A program made the position numbers and the translations under genes. Positions 31,163 through 40,609 of a DNA stretch of 43,878 bases are shown in pieces; the stretch's first letter is position 1, and every line of letters starts with the position of its first letter. Source of the stretch: Enterococcus lacertideformus (GTDB taxonomy: Bacteria; Bacillota; Bacilli; Lactobacillales; Enterococcaceae). The notes under the pieces were generated by a model, which saw nothing but the letters and a program-made list of their open reading frames with translations, made no database searches and was not told where the DNA came from. Where the stretch lies: the NCBI GenBank assembly GCA_015680865.1, contig JADAKE010000001.1, positions 1-43,878 of the forward strand. The letters are read 5' to 3'.

Positions 31163-32293
31163 TCAATTGGTACGTACTGGTGTAATCAATTGAATAAATT
31201 GTACGCCTTCTTCTGTTGGTTCCAGAGTAAAAGGACGAATGGAAGAAATAAATTTCACTTTGATACTCATGTCACCAAAAGCACGCAGTGCAGCTTTCAT
31301 ATAATCTGGGTTAAAAGAAATCTCTAACGGATCGCCAATGCTTGTAACATAATTTAAACTTTCTTCAACTTTACCAATCTCAGGCGAATTTCCGTACAAG
31401 GTAACCGCATCAGACTGAATCGACAAACGAACGATATTATTACGACCTTCATGAGAAAGCAAGGAAGCACGTTCAATCGCTGCAAGAAAACTTGGGACTG
31501 AAAATTCAACTTCAGTATTAAAGCTTGAAGGGATCAATCGATTGGTATCAGGATAATTGCCTTCCAACAAACGCGAATAGAAGTACATATTTTCTGTTTT
31601 GAAGAGTACTTGATTTTCCATGATGCTGATTTCAACGATTTCTTCTTCATTTGTCAAAGAACGAGAAAGTTCTGTCAAACTTTTGCCAGGAATCACGATG
31701 TCAAATTGATCTGCTGCCTCTTCAACAGGAATCACACGCTGGCTTAAGCGGTGAGAGTCAGTTGCTACAGCTAAAAGAGAATTGTTTTCTAAGATAAAAT
31801 GAACCCCTGTAAGGATTGGACGGCTTTCATGCTGTGAGACAGCAAACACTGTTTCATTGATCAGTTTTGTTAAGACATGTACGGGCAATTTCATTTGATT
31901 ATGACTTTCAATAACAGGTAAATGAGGGTAATTATCTGCATCTAGTCCATTTACTAAAAAATTGGCTTTACCTGAAGTAATTGCTACTTGTTTATTTTCT
32001 AAAACTTCTAGCGTAAACATCTCTTCAGGTAGTCGACGAATGATTTCACTAAAGAAACGAGCTTGTAGGACGATTGAGCCAGCTGTTTCAATTTGCATTT
32101 GGGCTTTTTCATTTTCAACAGATAAGAATGTTTCAATAGAGATATCCGCATTGCTTCCTGTTAAGGTGAGGCCTTCTTGTGTTAGTGTCATCTTTACCCC
32201 AGTCAAGATGGGGATAGTTGTTTTACTTGAAATAGCTCGTTGAACGGTTTGCAGTTCTTGCATAAAACTAGCTCGATTTAAAGTAACTTTCAT
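31163..32293 (-). CDS. dnaN: DNA polymerase III beta subunit (sliding clamp)
   Basis: The beta clamp holds polymerase III on DNA as a ring of two subunits. The 376-residue protein has three similar domains, with the conserved SKTTIPILTGVKM near the N-terminus, ESRPILTGVHF in the second, TDSHRLSQRVIP, and the C-terminal cleft and end LITPVRTN. RBS AAAGGAG precedes the ATG. It follows dnaA after 190 bases that carry further DnaA boxes. Confidence 0.98.
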   Translation of the reverse strand: MKVTLNRASFMQELQTVQRAISSKTTIPILTGVKMTLTQEGLTLTGSNADISIETFLSVENEKAQMQIETAGSIVLQARFFSEIIRRLPEEMFTLEVLENKQVAITSGKANFLVNGLDADNYPHLPVIESHNQMKLPVHVLTKLINETVFAVSQHESRPILTGVHFILENNSLLAVATDSHRLSQRVIPVEEAADQFDIVIPGKSLTELSRSLTNEEEIVEISIMENQVLFKTENMYFYSRLLEGNYPDTNRLIPSSFNTEVEFSVPSFLAAIERASLLSHEGRNNIVRLSIQSDAVTLYGNSPEIGKVEESLNYVTSIGDPLEISFNPDYMKAALRAFGDMSIKVKFISSIRPFTLEPTEEGVQFIQLITPVRTN

Positions 32294-32484
32294 AATGTTT
32301 CTCCTTTGGGCATTTGTTTTATTATTAGCTAAAAGTAAATAATAAAAGTATTAGGTATTGTTGATTCTGTGGAAAACTAAAAAATTGACCGAAATAAAAG
32401 AAAAAACAACTGTGGAAAAGATGTGCATAAGTTTTGTGCTTTTATTATTTTTATCCACAAAGCGTTTTTTCAATTTTTTCTAAA
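32294..32484. other. oriC, second DnaA-box cluster (between dnaA and dnaN)
   Basis: This holds one perfect DnaA box (TTATCCACA at 32450-32458), TGTGGAAAA-type variants near 32367 and 32409, and a TGTGCATAA at 32420-32428. It is AT-rich and lies immediately 3' of dnaA, where Bacillus has its unwinding element. With the cluster upstream of dnaA it makes a bipartite origin. Confidence 0.75.
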
Positions 32485-33819
32485 TTAGTTTAGAAGAAAA
32501 TTTTTGATTTCTGATATTTCATTTTGTATGCTCATACTTGACTCAATCAATTGTTGAATTTTTTCATGGGCATGTATGACGGTTGTATGATCTTTGCCAC
32601 CAAATTCAGCGCCGATTTTGGGTAAAGAACTATCTGTTAGTTCTCTTGCTAGATACATTGCGATTTGTCTTGGCACTACAATTGATTTTACGCGTTTTTT
32701 CCCTTTTAAGTCTTTCAATTGGATATGATAATATTTTGCAACTTCTTCTTGGATTTGCAAAATAGAAAGTTGCGGGTGTCCTTTACCAGATTTTAGTGTT
32801 TTTAGGGCATCAGCCGCTAAACTAGTTGATATATCTTCACTATTCATTGCAGCAAAAGCTTGTACTCGAACGAGCGCACCTTCTAATTCACGAATATTCG
32901 AATCAATTTGACCGGCAATATAACTTAACGTATCATCAGGAATTTCTAGTCGTTCAGCAGCAGCTTTTTTACGTAAAATAGCTGTTCTAGTTTCTAAATC
33001 AGGAGGGGTGATATCTACTGATAATCCCCAAGCAAAGCGTGAAACTAAGCGTTCTTGTAGCTTTGGAATCTCATTTGGTAAACGATCACTTGTCAAGACG
33101 ATTTGTTTGCCCTCATTATAAAGAGCATTGAAAGTATGGAAAAATTCTTCTTGAGTTGCTTCTTTTTCAGCAAAAAATTGAATGTCATCTACAAGCAAGA
33201 GATCAACATTTCGGTATTCTTGGCGGAATTCTTCTGCTGTTTTATTTTGGATTGAGTTAATAAAATCATTGGCAAATGTTTCACTACTAACGTATTTTAC
33301 CTTCGCATCAGGTTTGCTTAGCAACATTTGATGACCAATTGCATGCATCAAGTGTGTCTTACCAAGTCCGACCCCTCCATAAAAGAACAAAGGATTATAA
33401 ATCGATCCAGGATCTTCTGCTACTACTAATGCTGCAGCATGAGCCATCTGGTTTCCTTTACCAATAACAAAGGTGTCAAAGGTATATTTAGGATTGAGCA
33501 TAGCCTTTTTTATTGGATTGGCAACAGAAGTTTTCACGCTTTTTATTTCTTCAGCGATTTCTTCTTCAATCTCATCACCAGTAACAAATCTTGGAATGAT
33601 TTCTGTGCCAGTCAACATATAGCCAACTTCTACGATTTTGGTTGTTAAATTTTTTTCCCAATATTCTTTATGAATCTTACTAGGTACTTCGACCATTAAT
33701 TGATTCTGATCCAGCGACCGAGGATGTGCTGTTTCAATCCAAGTATTATAGCTCGCTGGAGAGAGCTCTCTTTGATAATTTGTCTTTAATTGGTTCCATA
33801 AAGCATCGAGGGATACCAT
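32485..33819 (-). CDS. dnaA: Chromosomal replication initiator DnaA
   Basis: DnaA is the AAA+ initiator that binds DnaA boxes and opens oriC. The 444-residue protein has domain I ([17 protein letters not shown]), a short acidic linker, Walker [17 protein letters not shown], Walker [11 protein letters not shown], sensor motifs, and domain IV with the DNA-binding signature [24 protein letters not shown] lies upstream of the ATG. It is flanked on both sides by DnaA boxes, so it is probably autoregulated. Confidence 0.99.
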   Translation of the reverse strand: MVSLDALWNQLKTNYQRELSPASYNTWIETAHPRSLDQNQLMVEVPSKIHKEYWEKNLTTKIVEVGYMLTGTEIIPRFVTGDEIEEEIAEEIKSVKTSVANPIKKAMLNPKYTFDTFVIGKGNQMAHAAALVVAEDPGSIYNPLFFYGGVGLGKTHLMHAIGHQMLLSKPDAKVKYVSSETFANDFINSIQNKTAEEFRQEYRNVDLLLVDDIQFFAEKEATQEEFFHTFNALYNEGKQIVLTSDRLPNEIPKLQERLVSRFAWGLSVDITPPDLETRTAILRKKAAAERLEIPDDTLSYIAGQIDSNIRELEGALVRVQAFAAMNSEDISTSLAADALKTLKSGKGHPQLSILQIQEEVAKYYHIQLKDLKGKKRVKSIVVPRQIAMYLARELTDSSLPKIGAEFGGKDHTTVIHAHEKIQQLIESSMSIQNEISEIKNFLLN

Positions 33820-33839
33820 ATAAGGCTTCCTCCTTCATT

Positions 33840-34235
33840 AAAAAGTGAATAACTAGTACTAATTTATCATTTTTTTATATAGTTTTCCACAGAAAGAGCA
33901 GAAAAAAATTTTTATTTGAAATTATCCACAAAATTAAGAAGAAGAAAAATAGGAAAAATCACAGAGAGGAAAAATAGTTATTCACACAACTAATTAACAG
34001 GTGGATAAGTAGATTTATTTGGCAGAAATCACAGAAGGTCTGTGGATAAAAAAATAGTATTTATCAAAGGTTTGTAAGTGTAATCCACAGACTCAAAGAT
34101 GATTGTGGATTATTTTTTTTACAGGTGTTTATTCTGTGGAAAAATACCTGTAAATTTATTGTGGATAAATTTTGTGTATAACTTTTTCCACAGGTGATTC
34201 ACACAAAAAAATTTTAAACTGTGGAAAAATATAAT
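33840..34235. other. oriC: oriC, main DnaA-box cluster (between dnaA and rpmH)
   Basis: Perfect boxes are TTATCCACA at 33922-33930 and TGTGGATAA at 34041-34049 and 34160-34168. Near-consensus boxes include TTATTCACA (33978-33986), GGTGGATAA (34000-34008), TAATCCACA (34081-34089), TGTGGATTA (34104-34112), TGTGTATAA (34173-34181), TTTTCCACA (34184-34192), and TGTGGAAAA (34135-34143 and 34220-34228). The density, AT-richness and position upstream of dnaA identify the origin. Confidence 0.92.
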
Positions 34236-34267
34236 AAATAAAACCAGAAGTTTCCTTTCGATTTATA

Positions 34268-34297
34268 TTGACAAAATACCTTGCTTATCGTTATACT
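34268..34297 (+). promoter_or_regulatory. Promoter of the rpmH operon
   Basis: TTGACA at 34268-34273 and TATACT at 34292-34297, 18 bases apart, lie 55 bases upstream of rpmH. A typical vegetative sigma promoter. Confidence 0.8.
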
Positions 34298-34351
34298 ATC
34301 AAAGTATGTCTGTGTTTAAACAGTAGATAAGAAATTTTGGAGGTGGAATAC

Positions 34352-34486
34352 ATGAAAAGAACATACCAACCAAATAAACGTAAAAGTCAAAAAGTTCACG
34401 GATTCCGTAAACGTATGAGTACTAAGAATGGCCGTCGTGTTTTAGCAAGCCGTCGCCGTAAAGGAAGAAAAGTTCTTTCAGCTTAA
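34352..34486 (+). CDS. rpmH: 50S ribosomal protein L34
   Basis: The 44-codon gene encodes [20 protein letters not shown] and on to [10 protein letters not shown], the near-universal L34 sequence. L34 is a basic protein on the 50S subunit. TTTGGAGGTGG provides a strong RBS. It is the first gene rightward of oriC, with its own terminator before rnpA. Confidence 0.98.
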   Translation: MKRTYQPNKRKSQKVHGFRKRMSTKNGRRVLASRRRKGRKVLSA

Positions 34487-34514
34487 GCCACTGGGGTTTC
34501 AGTGGTTTTTTTAT
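34486..34514 (+). terminator. Terminator or attenuator between rpmH and rnpA
   Basis: GCCACTG and CAGTGGT-type arms around GGGTTT are followed by TTTTTTT. Partial read-through would lower rnpA relative to rpmH. Confidence 0.8.
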
Positions 34515-34601
34515 GCCCTCTTTAGGGAAAAGATGAAAGAACAATGGGAAATATGTTATGATTATGGACGTAAGTGAGAGATAGAAAAGGAAAGAAAACG
34601 A

Positions 34602-34958
34602 ATGAGAAAAGCGTATCGAGTAAAAAAAGAACGAGAATTTCAAAACGTGTTTCATACAGGGACATCATTTGCGAATCGTAAATTTGTCGTTTATCGCTTA
34701 GAAAAAAAAGAACAAACACATTTTCGTGTAGGTCTTTCAGTTGGTAAAAAAGTAGGCAATGCCGTATGTCGTAATGATGTAAAACGTAAAATTCGTGCGG
34801 CTATCTATTCTATAAAGGATATGATCGATCCGGAATTGGATTTTATCGTGATTGCAAGACCAAGTGTCCAAGGACTAACTTACGATGAGATTCGTTCCAA
34901 TCTAGTCCATGTCTTAAAACTTGCAGAAATAATCAATAGAAAGGAAAAGAGTAAGTGA
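34602..34958 (+). CDS. rnpA: Ribonuclease P protein component
   Basis: RnpA binds the RNase P RNA, which trims the 5' ends of tRNAs. The 118-residue basic protein has MRKAYRVKKEREFQNVF at the start and the RNR signature region CRNDVKRKIRAAI with RVGLSVGKKVGNAV before it. AAAGGAAAG lies upstream of the ATG. Its TGA stop overlaps the GTG start of yidC (GTGA), so the two are coupled. Confidence 0.97.
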   Translation: MRKAYRVKKEREFQNVFHTGTSFANRKFVVYRLEKKEQTHFRVGLSVGKKVGNAVCRNDVKRKIRAAIYSIKDMIDPELDFIVIARPSVQGLTYDEIRSNLVHVLKLAEIINRKEKSK

Positions 34959-35776
34959 AGAAATACAAACGTTTACTTTTAATGGCAGGCATTATTAGTC
35001 TAGTCATTGTCTTATCCGGTTGTGGAACTGGGGAAGTAAGTGCACAAAGTACAGGAATTTGGGATCGCTACGTCGTTTATTATTTTGCAGAAGCGATCAA
35101 AGCATTATCCTTTGGGAATGCAGGGATTGGGATTATTTTATTTACATTGATCATTCGCGTGATTCTCATGCCTTTGATGCATTTTCAGACAAAAAGCATG
35201 CGAAAAACCCAAGAACTTCAGCCAAAAATAAAAGCATTGCAACAAGAATATAGCTCAAAAGATCCTGAAACCCAAAGTAAATTGCGTGAGGCACAACAAC
35301 GATTATACGCTGAAAATAATGTGAATCCTTATGCTGGATGTTTACCGTTATTAGTGCAGATGCCCATTTTGATGGCGCTATGGCAATCAATTTCACGTGT
35401 ACCAGAGTTAAGACAAGGGCAATTCTTATGGCTGAACTTAGGTGCAGCAGATCCGACATTTATTTTACCGATCTTAGCTGCTGTGTTTACTTTTGCAAGT
35501 ACGTATCTAAGTAGTATGAGTCAAATAGAATCAAATTCTTCAATGAAGATCATGAATTTTGCTATGCCAGTAATGATCTTGGTTATGGGGGTAAATCTAG
35601 CCAGTGGTCTTTCATTATACTGGGTAGTATCAAATGCTTTCCAAGTACTGCAAACGTTACTTATCAATAACCCATTCAAAATTAGAAAAGAACGCGAAGA
35701 AGAAGCACAACGTATCCGTGAAAAAGAACGGGCATTGAAGAAAGCAATGAATCCAAAGAAAAAACGTAAAAAATAG
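34955..35776 (+). CDS. yidC: Membrane protein insertase YidC/OxaA (SpoIIIJ type)
   Basis: This insertase moves proteins into the membrane with or without SecYEG. The 273-residue precursor starts with GTG and carries a lipoprotein signal (LLLMAGIISLVIVLSGCGTG, Cys in the lipobox). Five helices follow: the first with the conserved Arg region (LIIRVILMPL), then the coiled cytoplasmic hairpin (KTQELQPKIKALQQEYS), CLPLLVQMPILMALWQ, and helices near residues 170-235. The tail is basic (KKAMNPKKKRKK). Lies between rnpA and jag, the usual order. Confidence 0.97.
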   Translation: MKKYKRLLLMAGIISLVIVLSGCGTGEVSAQSTGIWDRYVVYYFAEAIKALSFGNAGIGIILFTLIIRVILMPLMHFQTKSMRKTQELQPKIKALQQEYSSKDPETQSKLREAQQRLYAENNVNPYAGCLPLLVQMPILMALWQSISRVPELRQGQFLWLNLGAADPTFILPILAAVFTFASTYLSSMSQIESNSSMKIMNFAMPVMILVMGVNLASGLSLYWVVSNAFQVLQTLLINNPFKIRKEREEEAQRIREKERALKKAMNPKKKRKK

Positions 35777-35790
35777 GGGAGGGAATGCTA

Positions 35791-36558
35791 ATGCCGGTTT
35801 ATGAAGCTGCGACAATTGATGAAGCGATCCAACTTGGATTGAAAGATCTAGGGTTGGATAAAGAGAATGTTGAAATCGAGATACTTGATGAGGGAAAGAA
35901 AGGTTTTCTGGGGTTCGGGCGAAAAAATGCTCAGCTTAAGATAGTGCCTTCAATTACTGAAACAGTTTCAGAAGCAATTGAAGAAACGGTAGAAGAAGTT
36001 TTGGAAGAACCTGAAGAAGCTTTAGAAGATCCTGAAATGACAGAAGTCTTCATGAAAGATGTATCAGTAGAGGTAGAAGATATAAGTGAGCTAGGGGATG
36101 AAGCAGCTTTAACGGAATTAGCAGTCTATCTTACCGATATCACGAAACAATTAGAAGCACCCGCATTGGTGAAAATAAAACGTGAAGGAAACGTGATTGT
36201 TTTTCACTTAGAAACACAAAAACAAGGAATTTTAATTGGTAAGCATGGAAAAACATTAAATGCGCTACAATATTTAGCGCAGGTTTTTATTCATCGTGTT
36301 GCTAAAAATAAATTATCTGTTGTGGTAAATGTTGGCAATTATCGCGAAAAAAGACAAGAAATCATCCAACGTTTAGCCGAGCGTACAGCAGAAAAAGCCA
36401 TCCGAACGAATCAACCTATATTTTTAGAACCTATGCCTGCTTTTGAAAGAAAACAAATTCATGCAGCTTTAAGCAAGAATGAGTACGTTAAAACACATTC
36501 TGAAGGTGATGAACCCTATCGGTATCTGGTAGTAGAACCTGTAAAAAAAAGACTATAG
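35791..36558 (+). CDS. jag: RNA-binding cell-elongation regulator Jag (KhpB/EloR)
   Basis: Jag/KhpB partners with KhpA and affects cell elongation and division in related cocci. I choose ATG at 35791 (MPVYEAATIDEAIQLGL), seven bases after GGGGAGGG; an ATG at 35785 is too close to it. The 255-residue protein has the Jag-N domain (KGFLGFGRKNAQLKI), a long acidic linker rich in Glu, a KH domain with ILIGKHGKTLNALQYL, and an R3H domain (RKQIHAALSKNEYVKTHSEG). Last gene of the rpmH-rnpA-yidC-jag cluster. Confidence 0.96.
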   Translation: MPVYEAATIDEAIQLGLKDLGLDKENVEIEILDEGKKGFLGFGRKNAQLKIVPSITETVSEAIEETVEEVLEEPEEALEDPEMTEVFMKDVSVEVEDISELGDEAALTELAVYLTDITKQLEAPALVKIKREGNVIVFHLETQKQGILIGKHGKTLNALQYLAQVFIHRVAKNKLSVVVNVGNYREKRQEIIQRLAERTAEKAIRTNQPIFLEPMPAFERKQIHAALSKNEYVKTHSEGDEPYRYLVVEPVKKRL

Positions 36559-36594
36559 ACGATATTAGATTTATTTCATAGAGATGTTTAAACA

Positions 36595-36734
36595 TTGACA
36601 AAATTTTTTAAACAAAGTATATTTTACTAGAAATCATTCTTATCGGAGTATACGATGTTTGAGTAGTCTTACTTTGATACCAAAAATTGTGAGATCATAG
36701 TCAGAAAAAATTCTGATTATGGTCTCACTTTTTT
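36595..36734 (+). ncRNA. Candidate small RNA: strong promoter and terminator with no gene between
   Basis: TTGACA at 36595-36600 and TATATT at 36618-36623 are spaced by 17 bases, an almost ideal promoter. About 66 bases after the predicted start near 36630, a 17-bp stem (arms at 36690-36706 and 36711-36727, one G-U pair) ends in a T-run. The enclosed stretch has no open frame with an RBS beyond a 3-codon ATG-TTT-GAG. The product would be about 105 nt. The hairpin may also end the jag transcript. No known RNA family recognised. Confidence 0.5.
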
Positions 36735-37361
36735 ATCTATTTGGGAAAAGCTTTTTCTTATGTTATATATTTCAAAGCATTGGAAGAGCTATTTTAAAAC
36801 AAGCGTGTTAAATGATTCTACCTGCTATAATCAAATAATTGAAAGGATATTCAGTATTATTTTATATAGAACTATAGGAGGAAAATAAAAGGAGTGTGGG
36901 ACAAAAGTAAAGATTCCTTTTGTTTCATACTCTCGGATAAACGGCGGGAGCAGAAACAACTCCTTCGGAAATAAGCTGAAATTCACAAAAATTTGAAAAG
37001 CAATTTCCGTGAATTTCAGCTTATTTCTTGGAGTTAAACGCTTCTGTCCCAGCCTCTAGTTGGATGTTGAATAAACAGAGCATAGAAATGGATGAAAGAG
37101 TGAACATTTATTTCTTTATTTGAAAAAAAAAGTGAGAAAGATAATTATTTAAATACTCATTTTTGTATAATTAAATCAAAGTAACAAAAAAATGAGAGAT
37201 GTTCGTTCTAGAAATATTGCTTCAAGTACATAGGCTAACTTTTATAGTTTCAATCATAAGTTATTCCATTTTTTATCCTCGCATAAAATAAATTTAGATT
37301 AAGTAAAACTACATTGATTTGATACTTTGTTACATAGAAAAATAAAAGGAGGTATGCTCAT
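36735..37361. other. Gap containing repeat copy C and an orphan ribosome-binding sequence
   Basis: Besides the repeat at 36891-37056 it holds ATAGGAGGAAAATAAAAGGAG at 36874-36894, partly inside the repeat and without a following gene, so the repeat may have landed in front of or inside a lost gene. Otherwise AT-rich and empty. Confidence 0.45.
36891..37056. repeat. Enterococcal intergenic repeat, long form (copy C)
   Basis: The blocks match copy B (GTAAAGATTCCTTTTGTTTC, GGATAAACGGCGGGAGCAGA, AACTCCTTCGGAAATAAGC). After them copy C carries an extra module with a perfect 16-bp inverted repeat (ATAAGCTGAAATTCAC at 36971-36986 and its complement at 37009-37024), then TTCTTGGAGTTAAACGCTTCTG and TCCCAGCCTC. 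The left terminal repeat is weaker (GAGTGTGGGACA). Confidence 0.85.
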
Positions 37362-38810
37362 ATGAATTGGTTTATGAGTTGGTATAGGGTACGAAAAGAA
37401 CAACAAATAAAGAACAAGATAGAAAGGTATAAAGAAAAAGTTGCCCAATCTAGGGAGGAATATCAGAATAGTACAGATTATCCTTTACATATGAGCCATG
37501 TCTTTTTACAACATTTGAATTTTATACCAAATAGTTTAGGAGAGACAGAAGGTTTTGGTACTGATCATGTTATTGAATGGCTCGCTTTGTATAAAGAAAT
37601 GGTACAAAAGTACCCAGAATAAGTTCAACAAGCAAGTCTAGACGAGAGTCAAGTTAGTGAACTAGTTAAGGAACTAGTTCATATTCATAGGCAATATGAA
37701 AGACCAACTGTGAGTCAGGCTGAGGAACTAGTGAAGGACCTACCTAAGGAACAAGCTGAGATTCAAGCTAAGATTCGAATTAAGAAACTAGTTAAGGTTC
37801 AAGAATCATTACAAAGGAGTATTGAATGTTCATGTGATTCTCGATTGTTAAAATATTGTCTTAATCATTTGGAAAATAACTGTACAGATAGTTTCTTGGT
37901 GGTACCGAAATATGGGGAGGGACGTCATGGAGTAAGCGCTATTTTAAAAAAAAGAGACGATAATTTTATTATAGAAATCTGTGATAAGGCGGGCCTTGGT
38001 TTAGGAGAGCCCCAAGAAGCGTATCTAAATAAATCAGCCGAACAAATAAGACCGATTTATCGATATGAACTTAAAACTACTAAGAAAAATATTAATGTGA
38101 TCACAAAAGCTTTACGTATAGGAAGAAAGCATATTCAAATGAGGGATAGTGTTAATCCTTTTTCAACCTATAACAAAAAGTATTACCCTCTAAAAAAACT
38201 TAATAAGCACGCAGATATACAAGGCTTTGCTACCAATGTAGGTACCTCTCAGTATTTGCAAGGAAATTGTCAAATCAAAAATCTAGATGCCGCTTTAAGG
38301 ATTCTATTAGGACCAGAAATGGAATCACCACTCATTTATCGGGATAAGCTACAGGAGCCTATAGAATATGCTACACCAAAAATGTATGATAGCTGGAGAG
38401 ATACTTTTGAAGATTTATTCCGAGAAAAAATTAAATCCTCGAATTTTGAAAAAAATGTTGATTCTGGTGCTGTTTTAGAATTTATATTTTATGCATATGA
38501 AAAATATTTGGCAGAAAAAAAGCTGATCAAAAACATGGAAAGTGGTGAAAAAAGTAATGTCAAAAAAGACATTCGGAAAAATGAAACTGCACGATTCCAG
38601 TACAGTCTTGCTCGAGTGTTCCGGGGAGAAAAAGTAGATCTCTCTGACATACCGATAGGAAAAAACTTTAAAACTATGGCTGCTCTTAATAAACAATTTG
38701 AGAAACAATTTGGACAAAAAAGTGATATCAATCAACTAAACCCAGTAAAGACTCTACGTGATGATAAGGCAAGAAAAACATCCTCTGATCTTGAGCACAC
38801 AATCTGTTAA
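37362..38810 (+). pseudogene. Unknown protein with a clan CE-like His-Asp-Gln-Cys layout, split by one stop codon
   Basis: ATG at 37362 (RBS AAAGGAGG) opens 86 codons to a TAA at 37620-37622. The same frame stays open on both sides and continues to 38810, so one 482-codon gene carries a single nonsense codon. A GTG at 37710 without a clear RBS could restart a 366-residue product. The middle is charged and helical (KELVKDLPKEQAE-like). In 366-aa numbering, GRHGVSAIL has His73, FIIEICDKAG has Asp92 (19 apart), and SQYLQGNCQIKNL has Gln181 and Cys187 (Gln-x5-Cys). That order and spacing recall Ulp1/YopJ-like clan CE enzymes, with a longer insert between Asp and Gln. No signal peptide or membrane helix. 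It interrupts the jag-mnmE interval of a core cluster. Function is not established. Confidence 0.55.
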
Positions 38811-39117
38811 TATCTGTTGCTTTTATTGTTTAATGAGTCATACGCCATAGTGAAGAAAATTATTTGCTGAAACAAAAAAGAGTAGAAAAGTTTTATGTTC
38901 TGCATGGAGTCGTATAAAGCTCTCATTGTTATTTCAGGCATACTTCTCTCAGAAAATAGTTAAAAAAGAGCAATTAATAGTTATTTTCAAAGGATGGAAG
39001 CTAGAAGAGAGAACCAATGGAACTTCTGAAATTTATTTTAAATCAGCTGTATAGTACTTGATTCCTTTTAAATGATATGATAACCTGTGACAAGAATTTA
39101 ATCGAGAACAAGCAGTC
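38811..39117. other. Gap after the unknown gene, nothing recognised
   Basis: AT-rich, with stops in all frames. No promoter or RNA could be assigned with confidence. Confidence 0.45.
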
Positions 39118-39168
39118 AAAGTGCGAAGTTCACCATTTATTACAAAGGGTGAAGTAGGCACTTTTTTT
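39118..39168 (+). terminator. Terminator or leader hairpin just upstream of mnmE
   Basis: AAAGTGC and GCACTTTTTTT arms enclose a second pairing (TTCACC with GGGTGAA), followed by a T-run. Its end lies only 28 bases before the mnmE start, so it may be an attenuator or the upstream gene's terminator. Confidence 0.65.
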
Positions 39169-39196
39169 GTGCGGAAAATCAAGAGGGAGTGAAAAA

Positions 39197-40594
39197 ATGG
39201 CTGTAATTACTTTAGAATTTGATACAATTGCTGCAATTTCTACGCCACCAGGAGAAGGTGCGATCAGTATTGTTCGACTAAGTGGTGACCAAGCAGTAAC
39301 GATAGCTGATAAAGTATACAAGTGTGGCAAGAAGTGTTTGCTTGAAGTACCCAGTCATACGATTCATTATGGACATATCGTAGACCCAAAAAACGAACAG
39401 TTAGTGGATGAAGTCATGATTTCTGTCATGCGAGCACCCAAAACGTTTACCCGTGAAGATATTGTAGAAATCAATTGTCATGGCGGAATTGTCGTGGTTA
39501 ATCAAATTTTACAACTATTGTTGCGAGAAGGAGCAAGATTAGCTGAACCTGGCGAATTTACGAAACGAGCCTTTTTAAATGGCCGGATCGACCTTTCTCA
39601 AGCTGAAGCTGTTATGGACCTGATTCGTGCAAAGACAGATAAAGCAATGGGATTAGCTTTAAATCAATTAGATGGGAATTTATCTTCTTTGATCCGCTCA
39701 TTAAGAAAAGAGATTTTAGAAACATTAGCGCAAGTTGAAGTAAACATTGATTATCCTGAATATGATGATGTGGAAGAATTAACGACAAAATTGTTATTTG
39801 AAAAGGCCACAATGATTCAGCAACAAATCCAACAATTACTTATGACTTCAAAACAAGGAAAAGTTCTTCGTGAAGGATTAAGTACCGCAATTATTGGGCG
39901 ACCAAATGTAGGGAAATCTAGTTTATTGAACCACTTACTTCAAGAAGAAAAAGCAATAGTGACAGATATTGCTGGAACGACGCGAGATGTGATAGAAGAA
40001 TACGTAAATGTACGCGGGGTGCCACTAAAATTAATTGATACGGCAGGTATTCGTGAAACCGAAGATGTCGTGGAGCGAATCGGCGTAGAAAGAAGCAAAA
40101 AGGCATTATCTGAAGCAGATTTGGTTTTACTGGTTTTGAACCAAAGTGAGCCGTTAACAATAGAAGATGAACAATTACTAGAAGCAACAAAAGGATTAAA
40201 ACGCGTCATTCTTTTAAATAAGACGGACTTACCTCAACAAATAGAAAAAGAAAAACTTAAGCTATGGACAGCAAGCGAACCCGTTTTTGCTGTTTCTGTA
40301 GCTAAAAACGATGGACTAGAACAATTAGAAATAGCTATTTCCGACTTATTCTTTGGCGGACAAACAGGAGAAAGAGATGCCACCTATGTATCCAATACTA
40401 GACACATTGCCTTACTTGAAAAAGCTGCTATTTCATTAGCAGAAGTTGTTTCCGGTATTGAAGCTGGCATGCCAGCTGACTTAGTTCAAATTGATATGAC
40501 GCGTTGCTGGGATTACTTAGGTGAAGTTGTAGGAGATAGTGTGCAAGATGAATTGATCACCCAATTATTTAGTCAATTTTGTTTAGGGAAATAA
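39197..40594 (+). CDS. mnmE: tRNA modification GTPase MnmE
   Basis: MnmE with MnmG adds the cmnm5 group to wobble U34 of certain tRNAs. I choose ATG at 39197 ([21 protein letters not shown]), with AGGGAGTG upstream. The 465-residue protein has the N-terminal tetrahydrofolate-binding domain ([14 protein letters not shown]), a helical domain, and the GTPase domain: [30 protein letters not shown] and NKTD. It ends FCLGK with the conserved Cys. Followed 15 bases later by mnmG. Confidence 0.98.
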   Translation: MAVITLEFDTIAAISTPPGEGAISIVRLSGDQAVTIADKVYKCGKKCLLEVPSHTIHYGHIVDPKNEQLVDEVMISVMRAPKTFTREDIVEINCHGGIVVVNQILQLLLREGARLAEPGEFTKRAFLNGRIDLSQAEAVMDLIRAKTDKAMGLALNQLDGNLSSLIRSLRKEILETLAQVEVNIDYPEYDDVEELTTKLLFEKATMIQQQIQQLLMTSKQGKVLREGLSTAIIGRPNVGKSSLLNHLLQEEKAIVTDIAGTTRDVIEEYVNVRGVPLKLIDTAGIRETEDVVERIGVERSKKALSEADLVLLVLNQSEPLTIEDEQLLEATKGLKRVILLNKTDLPQQIEKEKLKLWTASEPVFAVSVAKNDGLEQLEIAISDLFFGGQTGERDATYVSNTRHIALLEKAAISLAEVVSGIEAGMPADLVQIDMTRCWDYLGEVVGDSVQDELITQLFSQFCLGK

Positions 40595-40609
40595 AAGGAG
40601 GAAACATTC

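Noticed and set aside
34422..34719. Two antisense frames across rpmH and rnpA
   Set aside because: Shadows of conserved core genes with no start signals.
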